Positions 34,600 through 42,455 of a DNA stretch of 64,000 bases are shown one piece after another. The stretch spans positions 992,001 through 1,056,000 of the forward strand of contig OZ221971.1 of NCBI GenBank assembly GCA_965119685.1, read 5' to 3'. The notes under the pieces are model-generated. The model searched no databases and was not told where the DNA came from. It worked only from the letters and a program-made list of their open reading frames with translations. Positions within the stretch are counted from its first letter, which is position 1, and each line of letters begins with the position of its first letter. This stretch comes from Merdibacter sp965119685. GTDB taxonomy: Bacteria > Bacillota_I > Bacilli_A > Erysipelotrichales > Erysipelotrichaceae. The translations under genes were made by a program, and so were the position numbers.

Positions 34600-34719
34600 A
34601 AAGAAAGGAGGACAGCAATTTGATGGATCGACCGGATAGTTACTTCTATTGAAACGAGCCGAGAGGCTGTGTCAGCAGGGGGCTAAACCATTCGCAGAAA
34701 AAAGCAGGAGGGATATTAT

Positions 34720-36546
34720 ATGAAATTTCAAAAATTCGCCAAAGACATCATCGCCTGCATCGGCGGAAAAGAAAATGTCGTCTTTGTGACACACTGCGCA
34801 ACCAGACTGCGCTTTCACCTTGCCGATGACACAATCGTCAATCAAGAGGTATTGGAAAAAATGCCGGAAATCTTGGGAATCACCAATAAAGGCGGTCAAT
34901 ATCAGTTGATTATCGGCGCCGATGTGCCGCAGGTGTACAAAGAAGTATCCAAGCTGGTAGGAAACAGTCGCCTGAATTCCGCGCAGACCGTAAAGCAGAA
35001 AACATGGGGAGCCAAGGTGCTCGATGTCATTACCGGGTCGATTACGCCGGTGATTCCGCTCATCTGTGGTCCGGGACTCTTGTCCGCCATGCTTTCTCTG
35101 TTGACGTATGTCGGATGGATGGATGCTTCGGGCAACACCTATTATGTGCTCAGCACCATCGCCGCTTCCGGATTGTATTTTCTTCCGGTATTTTTGGGCT
35201 TTTCCATCGCTAAGAAGATCGGCACGGAGCCTTTTTTCGGCGCATTGGCAGGTGCGGTGCTGCTGCATCCGAATTTGACTGCGTTAGTCGACAGCGGAGT
35301 GATGGAGTTTTCACTGTTCACACTGCCGATGAAAGTCGTGACCTACTCTTCTTCGATGGTACCGATTTTCTTTGCGGTGTTCTTCTTGAAGTATGTGGAC
35401 ATCTTCCTGGATCACATCATTCCTAAGGTCATGCGCTTCTTCCTGAAGCCGATGTTGCTCATTTTGATCGTCACTACGGCGACATTGCTGGTATTCGGCC
35501 CGATCGGTACGATTCTTGGCGATTGGATCACAGGAGGACTGCTGTTTGTCCGCGGACAGGTCGCATGGCTGGCAGTCGGTTTGGTAGGCGCTGCGCTGCC
35601 ATGGCTGACACTGACGGGCATGCATCTCTCGCTGTTGCCGGTAGCGTTTGCCGGATTCTCCAGCGTCGGCTATGATTCTTTGCTGTTCCCGGCGGCATTG
35701 GGACATAATATCGCTTGTGCAGGCGCCGGCTTCGGTGTTGCGCTTCGCAGCAAAAACAAGGATTTGCGCGCATTAGCGATCACCAACTCGATTTCCGCTT
35801 TATTGGGTGTGACCGAACCGATTTTATATACCGTGCATATGAAGCTGCGCCGTCCGCTTTGGGCAGTTACGATCGCTTCCGGTATTGCCGGAACCTTTGC
35901 GGGACTCATGGGCGTTGCGGCGATTACCCCTGCCGGCGGTCTGCTGACGCTGGGAGGCTTCATCGGCGATGCGTTTATATGGGCTTGCGTAGGTGCGCTG
36001 ATCGCTTTTGTCATCGCCTTTATCGCGGCACTGCTGATCGGATATGATGAGCATTTATATGATGATGCGACCAAGGAAGGAGAAACTTCCGTACAGATTG
36101 ACAAGCGTAAGCTGGCAGCCCCGGTGAGCGGACAGCTGATGCAGTTGGAGGACTTGAGTGATCCGGCATTTTCCACGATGGGCGCAGGCGTGGCGATCGT
36201 CCCGCAGGAGGATGAGATCAAAGCGCCGGCGGATGGCACGATTACCTTTACGATCGCTTCCGCACATGCGATCGGCATACAGGCAGAGGGCTTAGATGTG
36301 TTGCTGCATGCCGGCATTGATACGGTCAATCTGAAGGGGGAAGGCTTCACCCTGCATGTCAAAGAAGGACAGATGGTGAAAAAAGGCGACCTCTTGCTCA
36401 CTGTTGACCGCGAGGCGATTCGTCAGGCGGGATATGATCCGACCTTGATCATGGTGGTAACCAACAAAGAGGACTATGTCGATGCGCTGAGCGTCGATGC
36501 GGATCACGTGAAACAAGGCGAGGATGCTTTGATTGTGCTATGCTAG
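34720..36546 (+). CDS. bglP: Beta-glucoside PTS enzyme IIBCA
   Basis: The 608-residue single-chain permease is ordered IIB-IIC-IIA. IIB (about 1-85) has the phosphocysteine in THCATRLRF. IIC (about 100-450) has around ten membrane segments, including LTGMHLSLLP. IIA (about 465-600) has KLAAPVSGQLMQLEDLSD, APADGTITF and the phosphohistidine in DVLLHAGIDTVNL. It imports and phosphorylates beta-glucosides and, by LicT phosphorylation, represses the operon when no substrate is present. The RBS is GCAGGAGG. Confidence 0.94.
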   Translation: MKFQKFAKDIIACIGGKENVVFVTHCATRLRFHLADDTIVNQEVLEKMPEILGITNKGGQYQLIIGADVPQVYKEVSKLVGNSRLNSAQTVKQKTWGAKVLDVITGSITPVIPLICGPGLLSAMLSLLTYVGWMDASGNTYYVLSTIAASGLYFLPVFLGFSIAKKIGTEPFFGALAGAVLLHPNLTALVDSGVMEFSLFTLPMKVVTYSSSMVPIFFAVFFLKYVDIFLDHIIPKVMRFFLKPMLLILIVTTATLLVFGPIGTILGDWITGGLLFVRGQVAWLAVGLVGAALPWLTLTGMHLSLLPVAFAGFSSVGYDSLLFPAALGHNIACAGAGFGVALRSKNKDLRALAITNSISALLGVTEPILYTVHMKLRRPLWAVTIASGIAGTFAGLMGVAAITPAGGLLTLGGFIGDAFIWACVGALIAFVIAFIAALLIGYDEHLYDDATKEGETSVQIDKRKLAAPVSGQLMQLEDLSDPAFSTMGAGVAIVPQEDEIKAPADGTITFTIASAHAIGIQAEGLDVLLHAGIDTVNLKGEGFTLHVKEGQMVKKGDLLLTVDREAIRQAGYDPTLIMVVTNKEDYVDALSVDADHVKQGEDALIVLC

Positions 36547-38909
36547 ATCTTCATGCGATGATTCGGCAGATGACACGCTTGGAAAAGATTGCCCAGTTGA
36601 GCTGTCACATGCCTTTGGAGTATTTGAAAAACGAAACGGTGGATCTTGACGCAATTCGACGGGACTTTCCCGATGGAATCGGCAGGATGACACAGGTGGC
36701 GACGGGATTTTTCAGCGGTCCGCAGGCGATCAGAAAAGCGCTGTACGAGATACAGCGCTACGCCGTGGAGGAGACGCGGATGAAGATTCCGATCCTGTTT
36801 CAGATGGAGACGCTGACCGGAGTCAATGCGTGCAAAGCCACGGTATTTCCGACGCCGTTAAGCGTTGCCTCCACCTTTGATGAGCGTTACAGCTATGCCA
36901 TCGGCAAAAGCATCGCTGAGCAGATGCGCTATTTAGGCGTGCATCTGGCGCTCGCTCCGGTCGTGGACGTCTGCCGCAACGCACATTTTGGCAGATGTGC
37001 GGAAACGTATGGGGAAGATCCATACCTCTGTGCCCAGTTTGGCAAACAGTATGTGGCGGGTTTGCAGGCGCAGGGAGGCACGAGAGCGTGCGCGAAACAC
37101 TTTCTAGGCTATGCCGCCGGTGAAAACGCCTTGAATGCGGCGCATGTGCCGATCGGCAAAAAAGAGCTGATCGAGGTGTACGGGAAACCGTTTCACGCCT
37201 TGATTCAGGATGTGAACCTGCGTCATATCATGGTGACATACAGCGCTGTTGATGGCCTACCGGTGACGGTGAACCCGCAGATTGTAAAGCGGCTGCTGAA
37301 ACAGGACATGGGCTTTCAAGGCTTGGCGATCTGTGATGCGACCTCCATTGAACTGAGCCATACCCAGCAGGGTATCGGCGCCTCTTTACAGGAGACTGCC
37401 GTCATGGCGCTGGAAAATGAAATCGATGCGGATACGCCGATTACCAAGTCCTATCGGACGCTGGATGATGCGATTGCGCAGGGATGCTGTGATGAAGCGC
37501 TGTTGGATGCGGCGGTGTATCGCGTGTTGAAGGCAAAGGAAGAAATGGGACTGTTTGAAAACCCGTATGCACAGTTGGAGACTTATGATGAGCATACAAG
37601 GGCAAAAGCGGAAGCTCTGTCTTTGGAGGTGGCGAGAGAAGCCATCATTTTGTTAAAAAATCAAAACGGGATTCTCCCGCTGGCAAAAGAAACAAAAATC
37701 GCCGTCATCGGTCCCCACAGTCATCAGGTGATCTATCTGATGGGAGGATATTCCTATCCGTCGACCTTGGATCTTTTGTTGACGGCTGCGCGCGGAGAGG
37801 AAGGCTCGATGCAGGGGTTCATGGAGATCCTGCAAACGGTTGTCGATAAAGAGGATTTGAAAAAGACGCTGGCGTTTGACGAGAGTAAAACCAACACCGA
37901 GATCTTGGAGAACTATGTCAAGGAGGAATATCAGGTAAAGACGATTGCCGAGGAGCTGCAAAAGAAGTTTGCGCAGGTGGCGCATGCCGATGGCTGTCAG
38001 GTATCGAAAGAGACGCCAAAGGAGCTGGAAAAAGCGCTGGAACTGGCTAAGACGTGTGATGTGATCGTGCTGGCGCTGGGCGGTATCAACGGCTTTGGCA
38101 CACAGGCGACCAGCGGGGAGAACAAGGCGCGCTGTGAGTTGGAGCTGCCGCAGGCGCAAAGGCAACTAATCGCTTCCTTGAAACAATTGGGCTTGCCGAT
38201 GATCGGCGTATTGGTTAACGGACGTCCATTGAATCTTGCTTCGCTGATGGAGGATATGGATGCGCTCATCGAATTATGGGTGAGCGGCAGTCACGGTGCA
38301 CAGGCGCTGGCGGAGGTGCTGTGCGGAGAGGTAAACCCAAGCGGACGATTACCGATGACACTACCGCGTCACGACGCACAGGCGCCGCTGTATTATGGCA
38401 GCTATGCAGGCAGCGGGTATCAGGCTTTGCCAAGCGCGAAGGCGGCGGAATATACGGACATTGAAAATCGGCCGCTGTTTCCTTTCGGCTATGGCTTGTC
38501 GTACAGTGAATTTCGCTATGATCCGATGCAAGTCAGCCAAAATGACGATCGCATCGAGGTCAGCGTGCGGGTGCACAATATCAGCGACATCCCCGGCAAG
38601 GAGGTTGTGCAGATTTATATGCGTCTGCATGGGGCAAGCGTACTGCGTCCGCAGCGCGAGCTTGTCGCATATCAAAAAGTTGAGATTTTATCGCACTCGA
38701 GCGTCGTATTGCATTTTTCCATCCATGAGCGGCAGTTGGGGTATTTCAACCGTGACGATCAATTCACGGTGGAAGCCGTCCCTGCAAGCGTGATGCTGTG
38801 CCGTGACGCCGATACGACGTTACAAGAAGCGCGCGTAGTGCTGAAAGGGCAGAAGGAATGCTATCAGCGACAGGTGTTCAGCGCGATTTGTGAAGTGACG
38901 CAATCATAA
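36540..38909 (+). CDS. Beta-glucosidase, glycoside hydrolase family 3
   Basis: The 789-residue protein has the GH3 TIM-barrel (about 1-330), with RCAETYGEDPYLCAQ, CAKHFLGY and the nucleophile Asp in GFQGLAICDATSIE. An alpha/beta sandwich follows (NGILPLAKETKIAVIGPH and ALGGINGFGTQATSGE), then a C-terminal FnIII-like domain (FPFGYGLSYSEF onward). There is no signal peptide, so it acts in the cytosol. It overlaps the bglP stop by seven bases. Most bgl operons pair bglP with a GH1 phospho-beta-glucosidase. A GH3 enzyme here must either accept phosphorylated substrate or hydrolyse unphosphorylated glucosides. Confidence 0.93.
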   Translation: MLDLHAMIRQMTRLEKIAQLSCHMPLEYLKNETVDLDAIRRDFPDGIGRMTQVATGFFSGPQAIRKALYEIQRYAVEETRMKIPILFQMETLTGVNACKATVFPTPLSVASTFDERYSYAIGKSIAEQMRYLGVHLALAPVVDVCRNAHFGRCAETYGEDPYLCAQFGKQYVAGLQAQGGTRACAKHFLGYAAGENALNAAHVPIGKKELIEVYGKPFHALIQDVNLRHIMVTYSAVDGLPVTVNPQIVKRLLKQDMGFQGLAICDATSIELSHTQQGIGASLQETAVMALENEIDADTPITKSYRTLDDAIAQGCCDEALLDAAVYRVLKAKEEMGLFENPYAQLETYDEHTRAKAEALSLEVAREAIILLKNQNGILPLAKETKIAVIGPHSHQVIYLMGGYSYPSTLDLLLTAARGEEGSMQGFMEILQTVVDKEDLKKTLAFDESKTNTEILENYVKEEYQVKTIAEELQKKFAQVAHADGCQVSKETPKELEKALELAKTCDVIVLALGGINGFGTQATSGENKARCELELPQAQRQLIASLKQLGLPMIGVLVNGRPLNLASLMEDMDALIELWVSGSHGAQALAEVLCGEVNPSGRLPMTLPRHDAQAPLYYGSYAGSGYQALPSAKAAEYTDIENRPLFPFGYGLSYSEFRYDPMQVSQNDDRIEVSVRVHNISDIPGKEVVQIYMRLHGASVLRPQRELVAYQKVEILSHSSVVLHFSIHERQLGYFNRDDQFTVEAVPASVMLCRDADTTLQEARVVLKGQKECYQRQVFSAICEVTQS

Positions 38910-38920
38910 TGAATCAGATC

Positions 38921-38954
38921 AGACATCGTTTATGGACAAAGCGATGTCTTTTCT
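38921..38954 (+). terminator. Terminator of the bgl operon
   Basis: AGACATCG (38921-38928) pairs with CGATGTCT (38942-38949), followed by TTTC. Confidence 0.75.
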
Positions 38955-38984
38955 TAGGGAGGGGATTGGACAAAACAGAAACGG

Positions 38985-39073
38985 GCGTGGCGAAAGGGGA
39001 TGAGGGAGAATGGCGGGAGTGTGAAAGCGGGAGAAAGTGGGAGAGGCAGGCGGGAGGGGGAGAATGTGAAAGA
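38985..39073 (+). other. Purine-rich G-run tract
   Basis: Nearly all bases on the plus strand are G or A, with seven or more runs of three or more G (motif GGGAGA/GGGAGT repeated). Loops of 7-11 bases between runs could allow G-quadruplex formation. It lies between the bgl terminator and the Pho boxes. Confidence 0.7.
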
Positions 39074-39084
39074 AAACAGACTTT

Positions 39085-39158
39085 GTAAAATCTATGTTAG
39101 ATTTCCGTTAAGAAAAGATAAAATTGTGCTGTGCATTTCAAAGCAAGTATGTTATGAT
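39085..39158 (+). promoter_or_regulatory. Pho-box promoter of the second Na/Pi transporter
   Basis: GTAAAA (39085), GTTAGA (39096), GTTAAG (39107) and ATAAAA (39118) are spaced 11 bases apart. Read on the minus strand they are TTTTAT, CTTAAC, TCTAAC and TTTTAC, which resemble PhoP boxes in the reverse orientation. A -10-like TATGAT lies at 39153-39158. Confidence 0.5.
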
Positions 39159-39190
39159 AGGCTTGTTTAACGAGAATCGGGGGATATACG

Positions 39191-40849
39191 ATGGGTGAGG
39201 TTTTGGAAATCGTCGTCTCAATGCTGGGGGGATTGGCGCTGTTTTTGTATGGCATGCGCATGATGTCAAACGGTTTGGAGCTAACCGCCGGCAATTCGCT
39301 GAAATCCGTATTGGAGAAGCTGACATCCAGCCGTATTGTCAGCATCGTTGTCGGTGCCGGTGTGACGGCGCTTGTACAGAGCTCGTCGGCGACGACCGTC
39401 ATGCTGGTGTCGTTTGTCGGTTCATCGATCATGACGTTAGAGCAGGCGGTATGGATCATCATGGGCGCCAACATCGGAGCGACGATGACCAACATGCTGA
39501 CGGCGCTGAATATCTCGATGGTGGCGAGCATGCTGGCGATCATCGGCGTTGTCGCGATCGTTTTTATCAAACGTCCGAAAGTCAACCACATCGGGTTGAT
39601 TTTGGCGGGGCTGGGTATCTTGTTCATCGGCATGGAGCTGATGTCGCAGGCGGTTTTGCCGCTGCGTGAGTTCGATGCGTTCCGCGATATTATGGCAACC
39701 TTTACCAATCCGCTGGTCGGCGTGGTGTTCGGTGCCGTATTTACGGCGATCATTCAAAGCTCGAGCGCTTCGATCGGCATTTTGCAATCACTGTCGGTGA
39801 CTGGCGCGATTTCGATGAACAGCGCGCTCTACCTCATCTTCGGCATGAACATCGGTACCTGTATCACGGCAGCGCTCGCCTCCATCGGCGGCAGCAGCGA
39901 TGCTAAGCGCACGGCGCTGATTCATTTTCTCTTTAACGTCATTTCTACCGTAGTTTTTGTCGTCATGATTCAGTTTATCCCGTTTGCTGATTGGATGGCC
40001 GCCAGCAGCATGGACCCAAAGGTGCAGATCGCCAACGCCAACATCATTTACAAGGCAGTCTCGGTACTTCTTTTATTCCCGTTCGGCAATCGTTTGGTAG
40101 GACTGAGCCGGCGGATCATCCGCGAAGGCAGAGAGGAAGAAACACCGCTGCTGTGCGAGGTTGGGATGGACCGCTTCGGCGGTGTAGGTATGTCTGCGGT
40201 AGCGGTCACCTCCTTTGAACGGGCGCTTAATCACATGACGCAGATGGCCTTTGAAAATGTCAAACTCTCCTTTGACGCTTTAATTCGGCATGATGAAAAG
40301 CGGCGGGAGGAATTATATGAACGGGAAAGCAGCATCAATGCCAGCCGTCATCAGATCAACGAGTATATGAACCGCGTAACGGCGCTGGAGCTTTCGGAGG
40401 CTGACGGTGAAAAAGTCATTTCCTATTTCAAAATCACGACGGACTTGGAACGTCTGGGCGATCATGCAAAAAACCTGATGGGCTACGCCGGCTCGGTTGT
40501 GCTGAATAAGGAAGCGATAGAGGAGCTCTCCTTGCTGCGTACGCTGCTCAAGCAGGAGATGAACATGATCTATCATTCCCAAGAGCCTTTCACCGACATG
40601 TCGCAGATCGAAGAACAGGTGGATGAGCTGACGATGATCAATGAGAAGAAGCAGCTGCAGCGGCTGAAGGAGCATGGCTGCACGCCGTCGCAGTGTGTGA
40701 CCTATGTCAATGCGCTGACGGATATTGAACGTATCTTCGACCATCTGATGAACATTATGGAAGAATGCCGCGATCACGATTTTGTCTTATCTCCGCAAGA
40801 GGAACAGGTACAGCCTGTCCCACAGACGCAAAGTGCGCACTCCGCTTAA
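39191..40849 (+). CDS. Na+/phosphate cotransporter with C-terminal PhoU-like domain, second copy
   Basis: The 552-residue protein is paralogous to the 29758 product and has the same layout. The repeats are TALVQSSSATTVMLVSFVG and TAIIQSSSASIGILQSLS, with GANIGAT and GMNIGTC after them. The PhoU-like helical domain starts near 340 and includes FKITTDLERLGDHAKNL and ALTDIERIFDHLMNI. GGGGGAT upstream gives the RBS. It is monocistronic, unlike the first copy, which is linked to the two-component genes. Confidence 0.93.
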   Translation: MGEVLEIVVSMLGGLALFLYGMRMMSNGLELTAGNSLKSVLEKLTSSRIVSIVVGAGVTALVQSSSATTVMLVSFVGSSIMTLEQAVWIIMGANIGATMTNMLTALNISMVASMLAIIGVVAIVFIKRPKVNHIGLILAGLGILFIGMELMSQAVLPLREFDAFRDIMATFTNPLVGVVFGAVFTAIIQSSSASIGILQSLSVTGAISMNSALYLIFGMNIGTCITAALASIGGSSDAKRTALIHFLFNVISTVVFVVMIQFIPFADWMAASSMDPKVQIANANIIYKAVSVLLLFPFGNRLVGLSRRIIREGREEETPLLCEVGMDRFGGVGMSAVAVTSFERALNHMTQMAFENVKLSFDALIRHDEKRREELYERESSINASRHQINEYMNRVTALELSEADGEKVISYFKITTDLERLGDHAKNLMGYAGSVVLNKEAIEELSLLRTLLKQEMNMIYHSQEPFTDMSQIEEQVDELTMINEKKQLQRLKEHGCTPSQCVTYVNALTDIERIFDHLMNIMEECRDHDFVLSPQEEQVQPVPQTQSAHSA

Positions 40850-40878
40850 AGGATGTTTCCCGCAAGCGGATTTTTTTT
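40841..40878 (+). terminator. Terminator of the second Na/Pi gene
   Basis: TCCGCTT (40841-40847, overlapping the last codons) pairs with AAGCGGA (40864-40870), followed by eight T. Confidence 0.85.
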
Positions 40879-41250
40879 GTATAAGAATGGTTCCCCCACA
40901 GGAAAAATGAAAGGCGTAGCGGTTATTACCCACACGATCGCTGAAAGGCAAAATTCAATGCCACGATTGAAATTACCGTTTTTTTGTGTTTTTGCGAGCG
41001 CTCCTCTATGAGGAAGTGATGAAATCCGTTCATCGCTTCCATCTTTGCTTTTCTTGCCGATATTTGCCTGTGATTTCCGCTTTGATGCAGAAGCGAAAGC
41101 GGGAATAGAAAGTCCGCGCGCATGTACAAACAAAGCCGAGTATCCTGTTATTTCTCTCCTATATCCTCTCTTTTCACTCCCTATCGATGCTCTTGCCGTC
41201 AGGGGGCTCTCCGCTTGCGTATTCATACAAAAAGGAGCTGTAACGAAAAA
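40879..41250. other. No convincing gene
   Basis: A minus-strand frame of 146 codons spans most of this region. It overlaps the terminator, has poor codon pattern and no family resemblance. Nothing else is evident. Confidence 0.5.
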
Positions 41251-41301
41251 AGCAAAAAAATACATTGCGTTCTCATAAGGGAACACTGCATTTTTTTGCT
41301 G
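41251..41301. terminator. Bidirectional terminator downstream of the metallophosphoesterase
   Basis: The left arm 41251-41271 (AGCAAAAAAATACATTGC plus GTT) is nearly complementary to 41282-41300, whose end TTTTTTTGCT gives a T run in one direction, while the A run gives one in the other. About 230 bases separate it from the minus-strand phosphoesterase gene. Confidence 0.6.
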
Positions 41302-41484
41302 TATGCGTGTTTGGTTGCTGAAAATGACAGATACGGATAGAAAAACTTCGTATCAAACAGCGTCAGTCTGCACCTGCATTGTTTTTGGCATATTTCTTTT
41401 TTTGTTACAGCCCTTTCTTATTCTTTCTTTGGCTGGATATAGGATGCTGTCATTATCCTCAATTTGCTTCTTTCCTGTTCTTGT

Positions 41485-42345
41485 TTACGACGCATGATGG
41501 AGGCGATAGAGGACGATTTCGCTGGAGGAGAACAGCCGTGCGTTTATGCCGGTGGTGCCGACGCCGCTGGATACCTGCAGTTCCATGCTGTTGATCTGAT
41601 ATTTCCCTAACGGATAGTGAGAGGCCCCTTCCATGGTGGTATAAGGACCTAACAAGGGGAGGTTGATCTGCGAGGCGTGGGAGTGTCCGGCGATGCCAAG
41701 AGAGATGGAATTGTAAGGGATGGCGCTTTGCGCAAAGAGATCCGGGCAGTGCGTCACCAAGATATTGTATTCTTCGTCGCTGATCTTGGACGTAGCGGCT
41801 TCGATGTCGGGAGTTCCGCCCACCAGCGGGTCGATGCCGATGAGGACGACGCCGCTGTTTGTGCCGTTGCGCAGATGGAGCGAGCGATTGTCGAGTATCT
41901 CAAAATCGGCCTTAGTCAAAAGATCGGTGATCTGTGCGCGGATTTCCTCGCTGGCACAGTCGCGCTCGCCCAGCACGGCGAATTTGCCGAGCGGAGCTTG
42001 AATATTTTTTAATAAAGCAGCTGTGTTTTCCTGCTCTTCTTCGCTGATTGATTGCGCATCGTCAAAAAGGTCGCCGCCGAAGATGACGACATCCGGGGCG
42101 TTGTAGTTGATCGTGTCGACAATGTCGCTTAAACGCTGTTCGTCGATGGAAAAGCCATATTCCAAATCGGTAAAATATGCGATCTTCACATCGTTCATCG
42201 CCGCGGGAATTTTCGCGCTGGAAAGTGTCTCATAGCGCACCTTGGTCTGATTGACGGAGATGAACAGCGCATAGTAGATCGTCACCATGACAATCAGCGC
42301 GATGACAAATAAAACGGATACGATCTTCAGCAGCTTCTTTACCAT
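41485..42345 (-). CDS. Membrane-anchored metallophosphoesterase with altered metal motifs
   Basis: The 286-residue protein has one N-terminal TM helix (about 7-29) and then a calcineurin-like phosphoesterase domain of the YkuE/YaeI sort. Recognisable motifs are IAYFTDLEYG (60-62 DLE where DxH is expected) and FGGDLFDD (GDxxD kept). GERD at 126-129 replaces GNHD. THC at 198-200 and GHSH at 220-223 are kept. Two metal ligands or catalytic residues are therefore replaced, so metal binding or activity may differ, or the enzyme may be inactive. GGAGG seven bases before ATG supports the start. Its neighbour RNase J ends in its own terminator. Confidence 0.85.
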   Translation of the reverse strand: MVKKLLKIVSVLFVIALIVMVTIYYALFISVNQTKVRYETLSSAKIPAAMNDVKIAYFTDLEYGFSIDEQRLSDIVDTINYNAPDVVIFGGDLFDDAQSISEEEQENTAALLKNIQAPLGKFAVLGERDCASEEIRAQITDLLTKADFEILDNRSLHLRNGTNSGVVLIGIDPLVGGTPDIEAATSKISDEEYNILVTHCPDLFAQSAIPYNSISLGIAGHSHASQINLPLLGPYTTMEGASHYPLGKYQINSMELQVSSGVGTTGINARLFSSSEIVLYRLHHAS

Positions 42346-42411
42346 GGTGCACCTCCTGTGTGTGTCTATTCTATCATAACAGCTGTAAAAAAAGAAGCGG
42401 CGGTGAAAAAC

Positions 42412-42449
42412 AAAAACGCCGTCCTCAGGTTATTCCCGATTGGACGGCG
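42412..42449 (-). terminator. Terminator of the RNase J gene
   Basis: On the minus strand CGCCGTCC pairs perfectly with GGACGGCG across 17 bases, with five T following. It begins just after the stop codon. Confidence 0.88.
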
Positions 42450-42455
42450 CGGCGC

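Noticed and set aside
34650..34694. A functional second RAT before bglP
   Set aside because: Only the first half matches, and there is no overlapping terminator.
40846..41286. 146-codon minus-strand frame
   Set aside because: Overlaps the terminator of the Na/Pi gene, no RBS, sequence of low-complexity appearance.
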